A stretch of 64,000 bases of DNA from Endozoicomonas sp. ISHI1 (GTDB lineage Bacteria > Pseudomonadota > Gammaproteobacteria > Pseudomonadales > Endozoicomonadaceae). The notes below the pieces were generated by a model that saw only the letters and a list, made by a program, of their open reading frames with translations, was not told where the DNA came from and made no database searches. Below, piece after piece: positions 8,601-17,727 of this stretch; within the stretch, counting starts at the first letter, position 1, and the number at the start of each line of letters is the position of its first letter. A program made the translations under genes and the position numbers. The stretch lies in contig NZ_JAGRPU010000001.1 in the NCBI RefSeq assembly GCF_024606225.1, positions 310,001 to 374,000 of the forward strand. Direction: 5' to 3'.

Positions 8601-11049
8601 TCTTCATAAACAGGCTCAATGGATCGCCTGTATTGATCCATTTGTTGACAAGCGTTTACTTGTTGATGAAAGAGGTCAGGAACGAAGAAAAATTGTTGGA
8701 TTTTCATCTGGTCTGGGCTCCTATGGAGAACTCAATCTAACACTGTCAACAGAACAAGATTCGTTGAAGCAGCTCACAGATAAAGTCGAAGGGAGCCTTG
8801 TTCACCTGCTAGCTCATGAGAATCCAGATGCTTTTGGCACAATGGCCGCAAGAATTGTTGGTGAAGCAGAAGAAATTATAGGCCTTGCATCTTTAAGAGC
8901 TGTTGTAGGCGATGGTGAGAAAATACGCGAGGTGGTCGGCTTTGCCGCAGTACAGCGTTTATTAGCTAAACCTGTAGGTCAAGCAACACAGCTAATCCCT
9001 CTCGACTCAATGCTTCACTGGTTTTCAGGTAAAGAAAACGGCATCATGCCAGACTTGCTACAATTGAGCCTTGAATTTAGGGAAAATGATATTCCTCTTG
9101 TTCACGCTCATGTTATTGAATGCAAGTTTGCCAAATACAGCGTTGCCCATATTCATAAAGCATCAGAGCAGCTTCATGAGGGCCTGCGCCACCTAACATC
9201 CATTTTCACGCCAAAGCACAGCAAAGTAAAAGGTTATGGGTTTAATCGGCGCTACTGGTGGGCGCAGTTGCACAGAGCAATATCCTCTCGCTCTGTCGTT
9301 AGCCTGTCAGAGCAAGAATGGGGCAAAATGGATCTTGCTCTGGAGAAGCTTGCTGAAGGTGATTTTGAAATTCAATGGCAAGGTTCTATCTGCACCTTCT
9401 GGACTGATCAAGAGCTAGCAAATGCAACTCTAACCAATATTCCGATGCAGAAAGCTACAATACAGCCTGTTTTTGATATACCAACAGATTTTTACCTTCA
9501 ACATTTTGAGCTTGGATACCGAGGAGTATCTGAATTATTCTCTGATACCGTCGAAAAATCAGCTTCTCTGATTTCTTCTAATGTACCTAATGTATCTTTA
9601 AGGCCTGAAAATACTCAGATTGATTTTTCTCAGCCTTCATCATTTGAAAGCACTGATTCATCTGAAACAAACTCCATATCGGATGTTGAGGCTAGCAATC
9701 ATGTAGAAGAGCACAGCTCACGTGAAGAAACATGTTCTGAATCCAAAGTAGTGGTTAACGAAAAACCCAATAAATCTGAGCAAGAACCTGATATTGATGA
9801 TGATAACTTGGATGAGCAGGATGAGATTGATACCCCCTCCTTTGAACATGACTGCTTAACCGAGTACTTATTAACGGATCGTGTTTTTTCTAAACAATCA
9901 GTATCAACAAATCTGGTAAAGAACACATTATCTGTTCCAGATAAAATCCTTATCGGAACCCGAAAAAATGATCAGCCAGTCTACTGGCATTATGGCCACA
10001 AACAGCTGGCAAACCGTCACCTGCTACTATTTGGCACATCTGGATCAGGCAAGACTTACGGTATTCAGTGCTTACTGTCTGAACTTGCCAAGCAGCATAT
10101 TCGATCAGTAATTATCGATTATACGGATGGCTTTCTGCCAAATCAGGTTGAAGAACAGTTTTCTGAATTCACAGTACCCAAAAACCACTTTGTTGTTACG
10201 GATAAATTGCCACTGAATCCATTCAGAAAACAAACCCAGATCATTGACCCGTCGATACCGCCTATTGAAGAGTCTGCGTATCAAGTTGCCACAAGGGTTG
10301 CGAGTATTTTTGCCTCTGTATTCATGATTGGCGACCAACAATTCGCCGCATTGCGACGAGTTTTACAAGAAGGCATTGAAAGAAGTTCTGACTTCACTTT
10401 TGAAGATATGCTTTCAGGTTTGAGAAATGACAGCAGTAACGGAGAGACATTAGCAAGCAAGCTCGAGCCTCTTATTGAAGCCAAGCCTTTTAGACAAGAA
10501 GAAGACTCCACCTGGGATGAGATGATTTACTCACCAGACAATCTTGTTCATACCTTGCAGCTGAAGGGTCTGGGCAAAGAAATCCAGAAAATGGTCACTG
10601 AGTTTGCCCTATGGGATCTTTGGGATTATGCCCAAAGTACTGGAAGTAAGAATCGTCCAATTCCCGTTGTATTGGATGAAATACAAAATCTTGACCACAG
10701 CAGCGACTCACCCATCGATAAGATGCTTCGCGAAGGGCGTAAATTCGGTTTGTCTATGATTTTGGCAACTCAAACAACCAGTCAGTTCACTCAGGAGCAG
10801 CGAGATAGATTGTTCCAAGCTGGACATAAGTTATTCTTTAAGCCTGCTACTACCGAGGTTGATAGATTTGCCCAAATACTTTCTCAGGCAACGGATATCA
10901 GTAAGTCTGATTGGGCGAAGCGACTATCCAAACTTGAGAAAGGCCAGTGTTGGTCATTAGGCCCTGTGCTTAAGTCTGGCGGAACATTCAAGGAAGAGGC
11001 TGTACTTGTCAATGTTACAGCTCTAGAGCAACGTGATACAGGGGCTTGA
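5635..11049 (+). CDS. dptH: DptH-like restriction protein with C-terminal HerA/FtsK-type ATPase
   Basis: A 1804-residue protein, close to the large size known for DptH (about 1700). The C-terminal third is a HerA/FtsK-like motor: Walker A GTSGSGKT near residues 1467-1474, Walker B IPVVLDEIQNLD near 1677, and the sensor region ATQTTSQF followed by RDRLFQAGHKLFF. Between the N-terminal 1340 residues and the motor lies a very acidic, Ser/Glu/Asp-rich linker (about 1345-1430), probably disordered. The N-terminal part is helical and has no motif I can name. Together with dptF and dptG it forms the putative restriction complex; the motor presumably drives DNA translocation or cleavage. It starts by TAATG overlap with dptG, and the next gene begins one base after its stop. 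Confidence 0.78.
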   Translation: MNLYIESLSDYLISKADDVLNQESGDKEARFIVQSLSPSEVFSFFENLEEYRVKKKQTQNIKTYFRVASGLWEDWCKNESSQSLDDQMRQRGAITSDGNRKWIDEEDKLTWYRNRTAKDEQTDALLVVLVGLNHATDQGGLSDFHIVDEKRIWQSMDQCFNPWLDRVNSELDLCASDTELGALESALQQIFSERPMRLNKVAEYLERVVSDNSECSGVSEFKEALFQSLPFWGIPPLLSENSKDLNGSNLKKSIKEADSFISHKKYKTLASQKKDWEKITKALDDNESELFAISEENENYKDLLESFIFKASDDARNKLLQINALPLLKTLRIRERKPGVRSTIPTYSGMSFEAFLHGIWQSFSDFSRAYSKDDIDDLASAHIELIQFQHDLIDNDEEGEGAEEQARQILSGCIGGLDNVFKSIDFRLPEDEDQALLPSNQWERSVPIDLIYDLDEIKYGVSRKRANLRFKVCLLNSDKESILESVFCWRLDSTQPERVRFMCARDVLRKWQKSPNPERLLPSYKISASAMAAIYYAVDEEEANRLVSLALTDLQLVNMLEELSAGQVDPQLWTQLSLLISDYRSWLDTVVHTGYYEAMQNNQVASLIDSYSTFTKAVLDTDKRGGPELLRRVYKAFFLVDELAQANDSYIKSAIAWGLSPCVLELSSAQTRFLADGFPEVLAELLLSENHESDFGKLLDLAKIHRPLAGIAVNQQGLLSAEIHSFGLIHCLGEEPSTANSLAAQALLREDDVDDDDVREVVRPCEERDLVVRVLQDYQKLHPYAQDGLRILAVNVKELQTILSGVDKFLHDYLADNSDEWPAFHCTIMVYSTSSSPLSMEYRLGLWRDHITERHREKGRSVNIKIGHRFTPREQITDVLNQEKRLYDVAFLFNFLTDQLTGKVEVAEPFEFSFGDWSGLQFPIADYPRPINDGNRNHRQSLISNRRLQVQARHADMTARLSYGNNSGNSDHVVYGQVDYQPWAPIVEALHKQAQWIACIDPFVDKRLLVDERGQERRKIVGFSSGLGSYGELNLTLSTEQDSLKQLTDKVEGSLVHLLAHENPDAFGTMAARIVGEAEEIIGLASLRAVVGDGEKIREVVGFAAVQRLLAKPVGQATQLIPLDSMLHWFSGKENGIMPDLLQLSLEFRENDIPLVHAHVIECKFAKYSVAHIHKASEQLHEGLRHLTSIFTPKHSKVKGYGFNRRYWWAQLHRAISSRSVVSLSEQEWGKMDLALEKLAEGDFEIQWQGSICTFWTDQELANATLTNIPMQKATIQPVFDIPTDFYLQHFELGYRGVSELFSDTVEKSASLISSNVPNVSLRPENTQIDFSQPSSFESTDSSETNSISDVEASNHVEEHSSREETCSESKVVVNEKPNKSEQEPDIDDDNLDEQDEIDTPSFEHDCLTEYLLTDRVFSKQSVSTNLVKNTLSVPDKILIGTRKNDQPVYWHYGHKQLANRHLLLFGTSGSGKTYGIQCLLSELAKQHIRSVIIDYTDGFLPNQVEEQFSEFTVPKNHFVVTDKLPLNPFRKQTQIIDPSIPPIEESAYQVATRVASIFASVFMIGDQQFAALRRVLQEGIERSSDFTFEDMLSGLRNDSSNGETLASKLEPLIEAKPFRQEEDSTWDEMIYSPDNLVHTLQLKGLGKEIQKMVTEFALWDLWDYAQSTGSKNRPIPVVLDEIQNLDHSSDSPIDKMLREGRKFGLSMILATQTTSQFTQEQRDRLFQAGHKLFFKPATTEVDRFAQILSQATDISKSDWAKRLSKLEKGQCWSLGPVLKSGGTFKEEAVLVNVTALEQRDTGA

Positions 11050-11050
11050 G

Positions 11051-11914
11051 GTGAAAGAAGTAAAATCAATTCCGCTCAACTTTACACAGACATTTCTGGC
11101 AGATAGAACATTAATAGCTCGTCTATTGGCGTTCGCCGCTCGTAACGGTAGCGGTACCAAAGAACAGATATCTGAAGCGACAGGAATTCCAACTGGAGCA
11201 AAGTCTGGAAAGGTTGAGCCCATGATTCATTACGCTCTAGCGATGGGGCTGATAGATGCTAACAGGGCTGAAGGTGTTTGGAGCTTAAGTTTAAGTACTG
11301 TGGGTGAAGCTGTGTATGAGGAAGACCCTTATCTCAGCGAAACCATCACTCTATGGCTTTTACACTTAATGATGTGTCGTCCATTATCGATTTCAGAGCC
11401 CGGAAGAGGTATTGCTGATGCCTGGTTTGCCCTATTCGCAGACCGAGGCTATCGTCTCGGGAATCGCTTTGCTATCGACACGTATATCGATTATCTGACT
11501 GAACGCCACGGGAATGCAGCTACTGTGAAAAAACTAGCCTCATTAGTTGTACGAATGTATGAGGATGAAAGTGCCTTGGCTCTAACTTCTGCATTGACTT
11601 GTTGTGCAGATAAAAATTATCAATTTTTATCTGCACGCAATGAGCGCAGTTATTACCCGCTGTATTCAGCCTATCTATTACTGCTCTGGGATCAGTTTTT
11701 CCCAACACAACAGCAGATTCAGTTAGGTGAACTATTCGAGAAAGGTAAAGTCTTTACCTTATTGAATTGGTCTACAGACGATGGATCGGCATGGTTGAAC
11801 TGGATGTCTGATCATCGAATTATGCAGTTCGACAGACAGACAGGGGAAACTCTTGCTTTGAGACTTCAGTCCACTGACGAGGCAGTTAAAGATATTTACA
11901 GTTTATTAATTTAA
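11051..11914 (+). CDS. DUF4007-like protein next to the FGH cassette
   Basis: A protein of about 287 residues. The pattern resembles DUF4007, the domain of the PT nickase SspB: an N-terminal FTQTFLADRTLIARLL block, a winged-helix-like middle (TKEQISEATGI, VEPMIHYALAMGLI), then STVGEAVYEEDPYLSETITLWLLH, corresponding to the 'DPYLE..TLWLLHW' signature. The N-terminal SGHETF motif seen in the window's own SspB is replaced by FTQTF, so nicking activity cannot be assumed. I chose the GTG at 11051, just after the dptH stop and behind an AGGGG site; a GTG at 11033 would overlap dptH. It sits between dptH and the 1494-residue ATPase, mirroring the sspB-sspC pair elsewhere in the window. A strong hairpin follows the stop codon. 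Confidence 0.6.
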   Translation: MKEVKSIPLNFTQTFLADRTLIARLLAFAARNGSGTKEQISEATGIPTGAKSGKVEPMIHYALAMGLIDANRAEGVWSLSLSTVGEAVYEEDPYLSETITLWLLHLMMCRPLSISEPGRGIADAWFALFADRGYRLGNRFAIDTYIDYLTERHGNAATVKKLASLVVRMYEDESALALTSALTCCADKNYQFLSARNERSYYPLYSAYLLLLWDQFFPTQQQIQLGELFEKGKVFTLLNWSTDDGSAWLNWMSDHRIMQFDRQTGETLALRLQSTDEAVKDIYSLLI

Positions 11915-11921
11915 CCCTTGC

Positions 11922-11945
11922 TTCCCCCGGGCAAACCCGGGGGAA
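11922..11945. terminator. Perfect 10-bp stem-loop after the DUF4007-like gene
   Basis: TTCCCCCGGG and CCCGGGGGAA form a perfect stem around a CAAA loop, eight bases after the stop codon. It lacks a T-run, so it may be a transcript-stabilising structure or attenuator that separates expression of dptFGH plus the DUF4007-like gene from the ATPase gene at 12022, rather than a classical intrinsic terminator. Confidence 0.55.
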
Positions 11946-12021
11946 ACCCTTGATCCAAATCAGTATAAACAACTGAATAATCAAGTTAAATAAAAATAAT
12001 GACAACATAGAAGTTAGAGTA

Positions 12022-15000
12022 ATGAATATTCAGCAAATTATCCGTTTTCACGATGAAAATTTCTTCGAAGGGGCAGTTCAGTTAGGTTGGGTGCAGAAAC
12101 GTGTATCACAGGCTGAACAAGCAGCAAAAGCCTTTGTATTTCATGGTCCTCGATATCACGGTGCTGGGGCTGCTGAAAGCGACGGTATCGAGGGAGGATA
12201 TCGTCTCAAGGATACCGCCAGCTTCGTTAGAGACTTGCTGGAATCAATGGATGCAGGCCTCAGCGGAAAAGACATTAACCCATATTGGTTGGCAGTAGCG
12301 GGTTATGGGTCAGGTAAATCACACCTTGCCTTGACTACAGCAACATTACTTTCCTCTCCTACAAGTGATACTGCAAGAGAAATTATCCAGCAAATCAAGC
12401 AAGCTGACGAATCTCTTGGAGTGCAGGTTGATAACTACCTCGGTAAGCTCAATAAGCCGGCGCTGATTCTTCCTCTCGACGGTATGTCAGGCTTCCACCT
12501 TGGTAACGCGCTAAGCCAAGCAGTCTTTTCCCAATTTAAACAGCTTGGTATTGACGCAGATGCCATTCGCAACCTGTCACCTCGATTTAAAACAGCTTCA
12601 CAATTTGCAGAAAGAAATTTCGAGGTACGTAAGGATGTTTTTAGCAAACACTTACCTAGCTTGAATATTGAGCAGATAACTGAACGCCTGAATCAAAATG
12701 ATGAGGAAATTTATAGCGTTGTTGACGAAATATACATCAATGCGAATGGCAGCCCTATTCCAGTCGAAGGCCAGGAATCAGCACAAGAACTCATAGACAC
12801 TCTGTCTAACGTTTACTGCTCAGAAGATGGTCCTTTCTCTCAAGTTATTATCTTGTTCGATGAGTTTGGTCGTTACTTGGAATATGCAGCCGAAAAACCA
12901 AATCTTGCTGGTGACTCCGTGTTACAACAGATATTTCAAGGTATTCAGGATAACAGCAGTAAGACACGATTTGTTGGCTTTATCCAATATGAATTAAAGG
13001 CATACCTAAAGCGATTCAGTGGCATTGACCTTCGACAGCTGCAACGCTATGTCACTCGTTTTGATGCAGCAGATAAGTGGTATCTGTCATCTAACCTTGA
13101 AACCATCTTTGCCCATATGATTGGTAAAGATGAACAAGCTCTTGATGCCCTGTGGACCCAAACACAGGCCGACTCTCAAGCTCAAATAAGCTGGGAACGA
13201 CTATCGGGCAATATGCCCGGATTTGATCGTTATCCAGTATGGAATGATTCTGATCGGTTCAAGGATGTTATTGCAAGAGGCTGCTGGCCTCTCCATCCTG
13301 TAGCAGTCTGGTTTTTAAGCCGTCAACGTGATGTAGTCCAATCCCGTTCTGCTTTGACTTTCATTCGAGATATTATCGAACGAGTTGCTGACCAAAGCTC
13401 TCAAGTTGATAACACGATCAGGCAAGTGAGCGTTGCAGAACTGATCATCAACAATATGCTGCCCGAACTCGTGGCGGCAGAAAGAGAGACGGGCGGATCA
13501 ACCGCAGAAACACTTCAAGTATTATTAGATAAATTCTCCAGTCACCTCGACGAGCCTAAGCAAAACATTCTTGCTGGTGTTGCTGCTCTGGAGAAGATGT
13601 GCGTAGGCAAAAAAACTAAGACTGTAGCGGATTCTCTGCTGTGTGAAGCTACCGCTCTGAACCAGCATCAACTCGAAGAATCTCTCCAAAGTTTGTCTGA
13701 GCTAGGTGCTGTCGAATGGAACCAGGATCTTGGTCAGTATGAGCTTTTAAGCGATGGTGCCAGCCGTGGTCAATTTCAGCAGTGGGTGAGAAAACAGCTT
13801 GCCAGCTACAGTGTCAATGACATCAAAAATTTATTCATTCAACGGGCAAAGTTGAACATTGACTCCATTCAGGATGTGCGGTCTGATTTTGCCCAAATGA
13901 ATCACATCAACACTCATGAATGGTTCTTTGAAACATCCGTCGCTCACACTGGCAATATTGAAAGTGCCATCAAGAACACCTTTAAAGATTGGTCAAACGC
14001 AGCCCTGCCGAACGAAGCCAAAGGAAAGGTGATTTATCTTTATTTACATAATGATGATGATCTTGCGGAAGTTCAGACTAAAACTATTAATTTAATGGAT
14101 GAACAGCTTAAGGCTCTTTCCCTGCCGAAGGCTCCTGTCTGGATTATTGCCCTCAATGACCGTCATAACACAATTGCTGACCATATAACTCGATTACATT
14201 TATTCGAGGAAGATATTTCGGAGGCAGATGAAAACCGCTACCGCCGATTCCTTCCAGAAGATCAGCGCCGCAGCTTGCAGGCAATTAAAGAAGCTACAGA
14301 AGATGCCATTCTTGAAAAAAATCACTGGATAGCAGGCTTTCCTGAATATCCAGAAGGCAGAAGGCTTTCACAAATCGGTACGAAAGTTTTCCAAGAAATA
14401 TACCCTAATGTCATCGTATTCCCTTTTGATGGATTTAGCTCAAGAGGCAACGGTGGCTTAGATGTAGCTAAACTATCAAAAGCCCTTATTGCTCAGCAAG
14501 TCAATACGGCCTGGCTACAAACTCAAGAAAGACAGCTGCAGAACCGTACAGAAACTGTATTACGCCATGCATGGCAAGCTCTTTCACCGTCAGGAAAAGT
14601 GCATGAGCCAAGGCATGCTAATGTAAAACTAGCTTATCAGTGGCTTGAAGATAGACACAAAGAGAATCCTAATTTATCTCTTTATAATTCATATCAGGCA
14701 TTAATTGCCCCGCCATACGGTTTCAACGCTGCTTCTGCCGGTTTGTTCATTTCACTATTCCTTGGAATAAGCAACCCTCCTCGTCGTATTGAGCACAATG
14801 GTGAGCTGATTTCTGGCACAGAGTGGCTCAACATTGTCTACAAAAAAACGGGAACAAATAAAAATTTCTTCCAACCGGCAATCCTAACCGGGAGTCGCGT
14901 CCGTTTCCTATCCGAAAACAGCGAATCCCGGTGGCGTACACTTCTCAATAACTGGGAAGCAGAACAGCACTATGGCAAGAAGGTACTATTTGGTAAAGAA

Positions 15001-16506
15001 GCTGAGAGACTAGTACAAACTGACCCAATGCCAGAAAGCCTCGAAGGTACTTTTAGATATCTTCTTGATAGAACTCAGGAAATTTCAGCAGAGCTAATAG
15101 CGGCAAAAACCAAGCTAGAGCAATGGGAAAGAGGTTTAGAAAGCGCTGTTCGTAACGAAAGCGTTTCACATGCCATCAAGCTCGCTAAAAATATCTATGA
15201 CAGCAAGAATGTAATGGAAGACAGCGGTGTTTGGCCAGAAGAGTTAATTGCAGAATGTAATACTTTACTGCCAATTCCGTTGGAACTTATTCGTCAAAAT
15301 ATTGCCTCTTGGATTCCACTGCGATCCTGCACTGAACCCGCGCAAGTTAATGAGTTTAGAGAAAAAAATGAAAAAGCAGCACGGTCACTGAAAGAGCTGG
15401 GCTTTGAACGCGAATCACAGGCTCTTATACGACAAGTTCATAGCTGTATAATCAGAGTCGAGAATTCGCTACGTTACAAAACAACCCTTGCTGAAAGTGA
15501 AGATTACCCAAGGCAACCTGCACCAAACAACTCTGCACCTGTCCGGGAACTGCGTGATGAAATTTCTCGTGGCCGCAGCTTAATCGAAAATATCCAGAAA
15601 GCCAGTGACGCCCTTTCGGTAGAAGAAATCAACGCCAGGGTAGCTGCTATTGATGGACGTATTGATAAACTCGAAAAAGCCATGTCTGAACGGCGTAATG
15701 AGCTTGGAAGCTTATATAACGAGCCTTCCAATGAACAAGAGTTACGTGACGTATTACTGAAAGCACGCCGTATACAAGGTATCTTCGTTGGTACTCCCGA
15801 TGAAATGGAAGTCACAGAGCTAATCGTTCAAATTGAACGGTTGTTGGCTGATATTGATACTTGGGATACTGAGAGCAGCAGCCCTCAGCGCATCCAGAGC
15901 ATGATCAGCAAACAAATTGAGCAGCAACTCACAGAGTTCAATACATTTCTTGAGCAAGATGACTATGAGACTTTCTGGAGTATTGAAGCACTCTACTCAA
16001 CTATTTTGTCTGAAAGGGTTAAAGCTGCCGCCCGTAAATCAGAAAACTGGATACAGATAAGATTGCTTTCCGATAAAGAATTAGGCGAACAAAGTTACGA
16101 GCAGTGTCTAAACCAAAAAGATGAGCTAACCCGGCTGCCTGCGTTTCTTGCGGATGAGGACAGGGAAAAAGCTCTCGCACTTCTCTCCAGCATTGAGCAG
16201 CGAATTTCAGAGTTTGAAGAGGTTAAACGCAAAGAGTCTGCAACAGACTGGCTTAACTCACTGGTAAAACTGGAGGAAATTGACTCTTTAGGGCAATTTG
16301 ATATCAAAAAACAGCTAGACATGCTCAAGAAGCTCCCTGACTACTTAGGCAAGTTTGAACAATCCTATGCCCAGGAACTTCAGCAGCACCTTACTAAGCG
16401 ACTTGACCGATTAAGTATTGATGACATTGTGGAACGAATCCATCATCTTACTGACCAACAGAAACATGAAATCCTCAACCAGCTAAAAGGCATGCTGCAC
16501 CTATAA
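12022..16506 (+). CDS. Giant P-loop ATPase (BrxC/PglY-like architecture) of the PT defence island
   Basis: A 1494-residue ATPase. Walker A is GYGSGKS at residues 94-100 and Walker B is VIILFDEFGRYLEY at about 275-290, followed by FVGFIQYELKAYLKRFS. The C-terminal half (about 1000-1490) is long, charged and helical, with coiled-coil-like heptads. Size and layout recall the BREX ATPases BrxC/PglY and also SspC, but it is longer than the window's SspC (1125 residues). It follows a DUF4007-like gene by 107 bases, repeating the sspB-sspC pairing. I infer that it is a restriction or sensing partner of the FGH cassette; no function is shown by sequence. ATG 12022 follows an AT-rich leader after the hairpin at 11922-11945, so it may have its own promoter. 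Confidence 0.6.
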   Translation: MNIQQIIRFHDENFFEGAVQLGWVQKRVSQAEQAAKAFVFHGPRYHGAGAAESDGIEGGYRLKDTASFVRDLLESMDAGLSGKDINPYWLAVAGYGSGKSHLALTTATLLSSPTSDTAREIIQQIKQADESLGVQVDNYLGKLNKPALILPLDGMSGFHLGNALSQAVFSQFKQLGIDADAIRNLSPRFKTASQFAERNFEVRKDVFSKHLPSLNIEQITERLNQNDEEIYSVVDEIYINANGSPIPVEGQESAQELIDTLSNVYCSEDGPFSQVIILFDEFGRYLEYAAEKPNLAGDSVLQQIFQGIQDNSSKTRFVGFIQYELKAYLKRFSGIDLRQLQRYVTRFDAADKWYLSSNLETIFAHMIGKDEQALDALWTQTQADSQAQISWERLSGNMPGFDRYPVWNDSDRFKDVIARGCWPLHPVAVWFLSRQRDVVQSRSALTFIRDIIERVADQSSQVDNTIRQVSVAELIINNMLPELVAAERETGGSTAETLQVLLDKFSSHLDEPKQNILAGVAALEKMCVGKKTKTVADSLLCEATALNQHQLEESLQSLSELGAVEWNQDLGQYELLSDGASRGQFQQWVRKQLASYSVNDIKNLFIQRAKLNIDSIQDVRSDFAQMNHINTHEWFFETSVAHTGNIESAIKNTFKDWSNAALPNEAKGKVIYLYLHNDDDLAEVQTKTINLMDEQLKALSLPKAPVWIIALNDRHNTIADHITRLHLFEEDISEADENRYRRFLPEDQRRSLQAIKEATEDAILEKNHWIAGFPEYPEGRRLSQIGTKVFQEIYPNVIVFPFDGFSSRGNGGLDVAKLSKALIAQQVNTAWLQTQERQLQNRTETVLRHAWQALSPSGKVHEPRHANVKLAYQWLEDRHKENPNLSLYNSYQALIAPPYGFNAASAGLFISLFLGISNPPRRIEHNGELISGTEWLNIVYKKTGTNKNFFQPAILTGSRVRFLSENSESRWRTLLNNWEAEQHYGKKVLFGKEAERLVQTDPMPESLEGTFRYLLDRTQEISAELIAAKTKLEQWERGLESAVRNESVSHAIKLAKNIYDSKNVMEDSGVWPEELIAECNTLLPIPLELIRQNIASWIPLRSCTEPAQVNEFREKNEKAARSLKELGFERESQALIRQVHSCIIRVENSLRYKTTLAESEDYPRQPAPNNSAPVRELRDEISRGRSLIENIQKASDALSVEEINARVAAIDGRIDKLEKAMSERRNELGSLYNEPSNEQELRDVLLKARRIQGIFVGTPDEMEVTELIVQIERLLADIDTWDTESSSPQRIQSMISKQIEQQLTEFNTFLEQDDYETFWSIEALYSTILSERVKAAARKSENWIQIRLLSDKELGEQSYEQCLNQKDELTRLPAFLADEDREKALALLSSIEQRISEFEEVKRKESATDWLNSLVKLEEIDSLGQFDIKKQLDMLKKLPDYLGKFEQSYAQELQQHLTKRLDRLSIDDIVERIHHLTDQQKHEILNQLKGMLHL

Positions 16507-16514
16507 CCTCTCCA

Positions 16515-16552
16515 CATATAACACTGGTGATTAACGTCATTAGTGTTATATG
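16515..16552. promoter_or_regulatory. 11-bp perfect inverted repeat before sspA
   Basis: CATATAACACT (16515-16525) and AGTGTTATATG (16542-16552) are perfect inverted repeats separated by 16 bases, in the 82-base gap between the large ATPase gene and sspA. There is no T-run. It could be a weak terminator of the upstream gene or an operator controlling sspA. Confidence 0.45.
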
Positions 16553-16588
16553 CTTACCGAATACATTACACCCTACTCGGATGACTGA

Positions 16589-17704
16589 ATGATTTACTTA
16601 GATTTTGCCGCCTCCACTCCCGTGATTCCGGAAGTGATGGAAGCAATGAGACCTTGGTTCACCGATTACTATGCAAACCCCTCCTCCTCTCATCAAATGG
16701 GACGACAGGCGGCAGAGGCCATTGAAAAGGCTCGAACAACAATAGCTGATGAAATTGGTGCTTATCCCAGTGAAATTATTTTCACTAGCGGAGCCACGGA
16801 ATCCAATAATCTTGCCATCAAAGGCATTGCCCTTGCCAACCGGGATAAAGGCTGCCATATCATTACATCTTCCATTGAGCATAAGTGTATTTTGGCGATT
16901 TGTGCTTATCTTGAGAAAGAGGGTTTTGAAGTTACCTATGTAGACCCTGACCAGGAAGGTGTTATTCACCCAGAGAAGGTAAAAGAAGCTCTGCGCCCAG
17001 ATACTATTCTTGTCAGCATCCATCACGTTAATAACGAGCTTGGTACTATTCAGCCTATTGAGCAGATTGGTGCGCTTTGTCTGGATCGTGGTATTCCTTT
17101 TCATACAGATGCAGCGCAGTCATTTGGTAAGCTAGATATCGATGTTGATGATCTGAATATTGACCTTATGTCAGTTTCTGGGCATAAAATTTATGGGCCT
17201 AAGGGTGTTGGCGCACTATATATTCGAAATGTTAGAGAAGCTAAAATAACCCCAGTAATTCATGGTGCAGGTCAAGAGCTCGGCCTCCGTGGAGGAACTA
17301 TGGCAACTCCACTTATTGTTGGATTTAGCTCATCAATAAACATTTCAAAAAAACATTATGCTAAATTGGCCAAAAACAATAACCGCCAAATTTTTAAAGA
17401 GTCAATGCAGGGAAAATTTGATTTCATAGTAAACAGTAATCAAGCATGTATGCATATATTAAACATTTCAGTTCCAATTTTAGATACTAATAGATTGTTT
17501 ACTTATTATAATAACTCTCTATCTTTATCAAAGGGTTCTGCTTGCTCATCCCTAACAATTGAACCATCACACGTACTGAAGAGCATTGGGCTTAACTCTT
17601 ATCTTTCTGAAAAAAGTTTAAGAATAAGTTTTGGAATTGACACTAATAACGAAACAATAAAAGAAACTGTAAGCATCATATCAGACTCTTGCAATTTTTT
17701 TTAA
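16589..17704 (+). CDS. sspA: Cysteine desulfurase of the PT system (SspA/DndA-type)
   Basis: A 371-residue class V PLP enzyme of the IscS/NifS/DndA type that delivers sulfur for DNA phosphorothioation. Visible hallmarks: TSGATESNNLAIKG at 66-79, histidine in SSIEHK, substrate-loop NNELGTIQPI, HTDAAQSFGK, the PLP lysine K200 in SVSGHK, and the persulfide cysteine C319 in KGSACSS. Nothing essential is missing. The last third of the gene (from about 17,300) is markedly more AT-rich than the first two thirds and matches the AT-rich dndB region beyond, suggesting a recombination joint inside the gene. In known ssp loci sspA is also often separate from sspBCD. It converges on dndB across a bidirectional terminator. 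Confidence 0.85.
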   Translation: MIYLDFAASTPVIPEVMEAMRPWFTDYYANPSSSHQMGRQAAEAIEKARTTIADEIGAYPSEIIFTSGATESNNLAIKGIALANRDKGCHIITSSIEHKCILAICAYLEKEGFEVTYVDPDQEGVIHPEKVKEALRPDTILVSIHHVNNELGTIQPIEQIGALCLDRGIPFHTDAAQSFGKLDIDVDDLNIDLMSVSGHKIYGPKGVGALYIRNVREAKITPVIHGAGQELGLRGGTMATPLIVGFSSSINISKKHYAKLAKNNNRQIFKESMQGKFDFIVNSNQACMHILNISVPILDTNRLFTYYNNSLSLSKGSACSSLTIEPSHVLKSIGLNSYLSEKSLRISFGIDTNNETIKETVSIISDSCNFF

Positions 17705-17727
17705 CACTTCGATTTTCAATAAATTAA

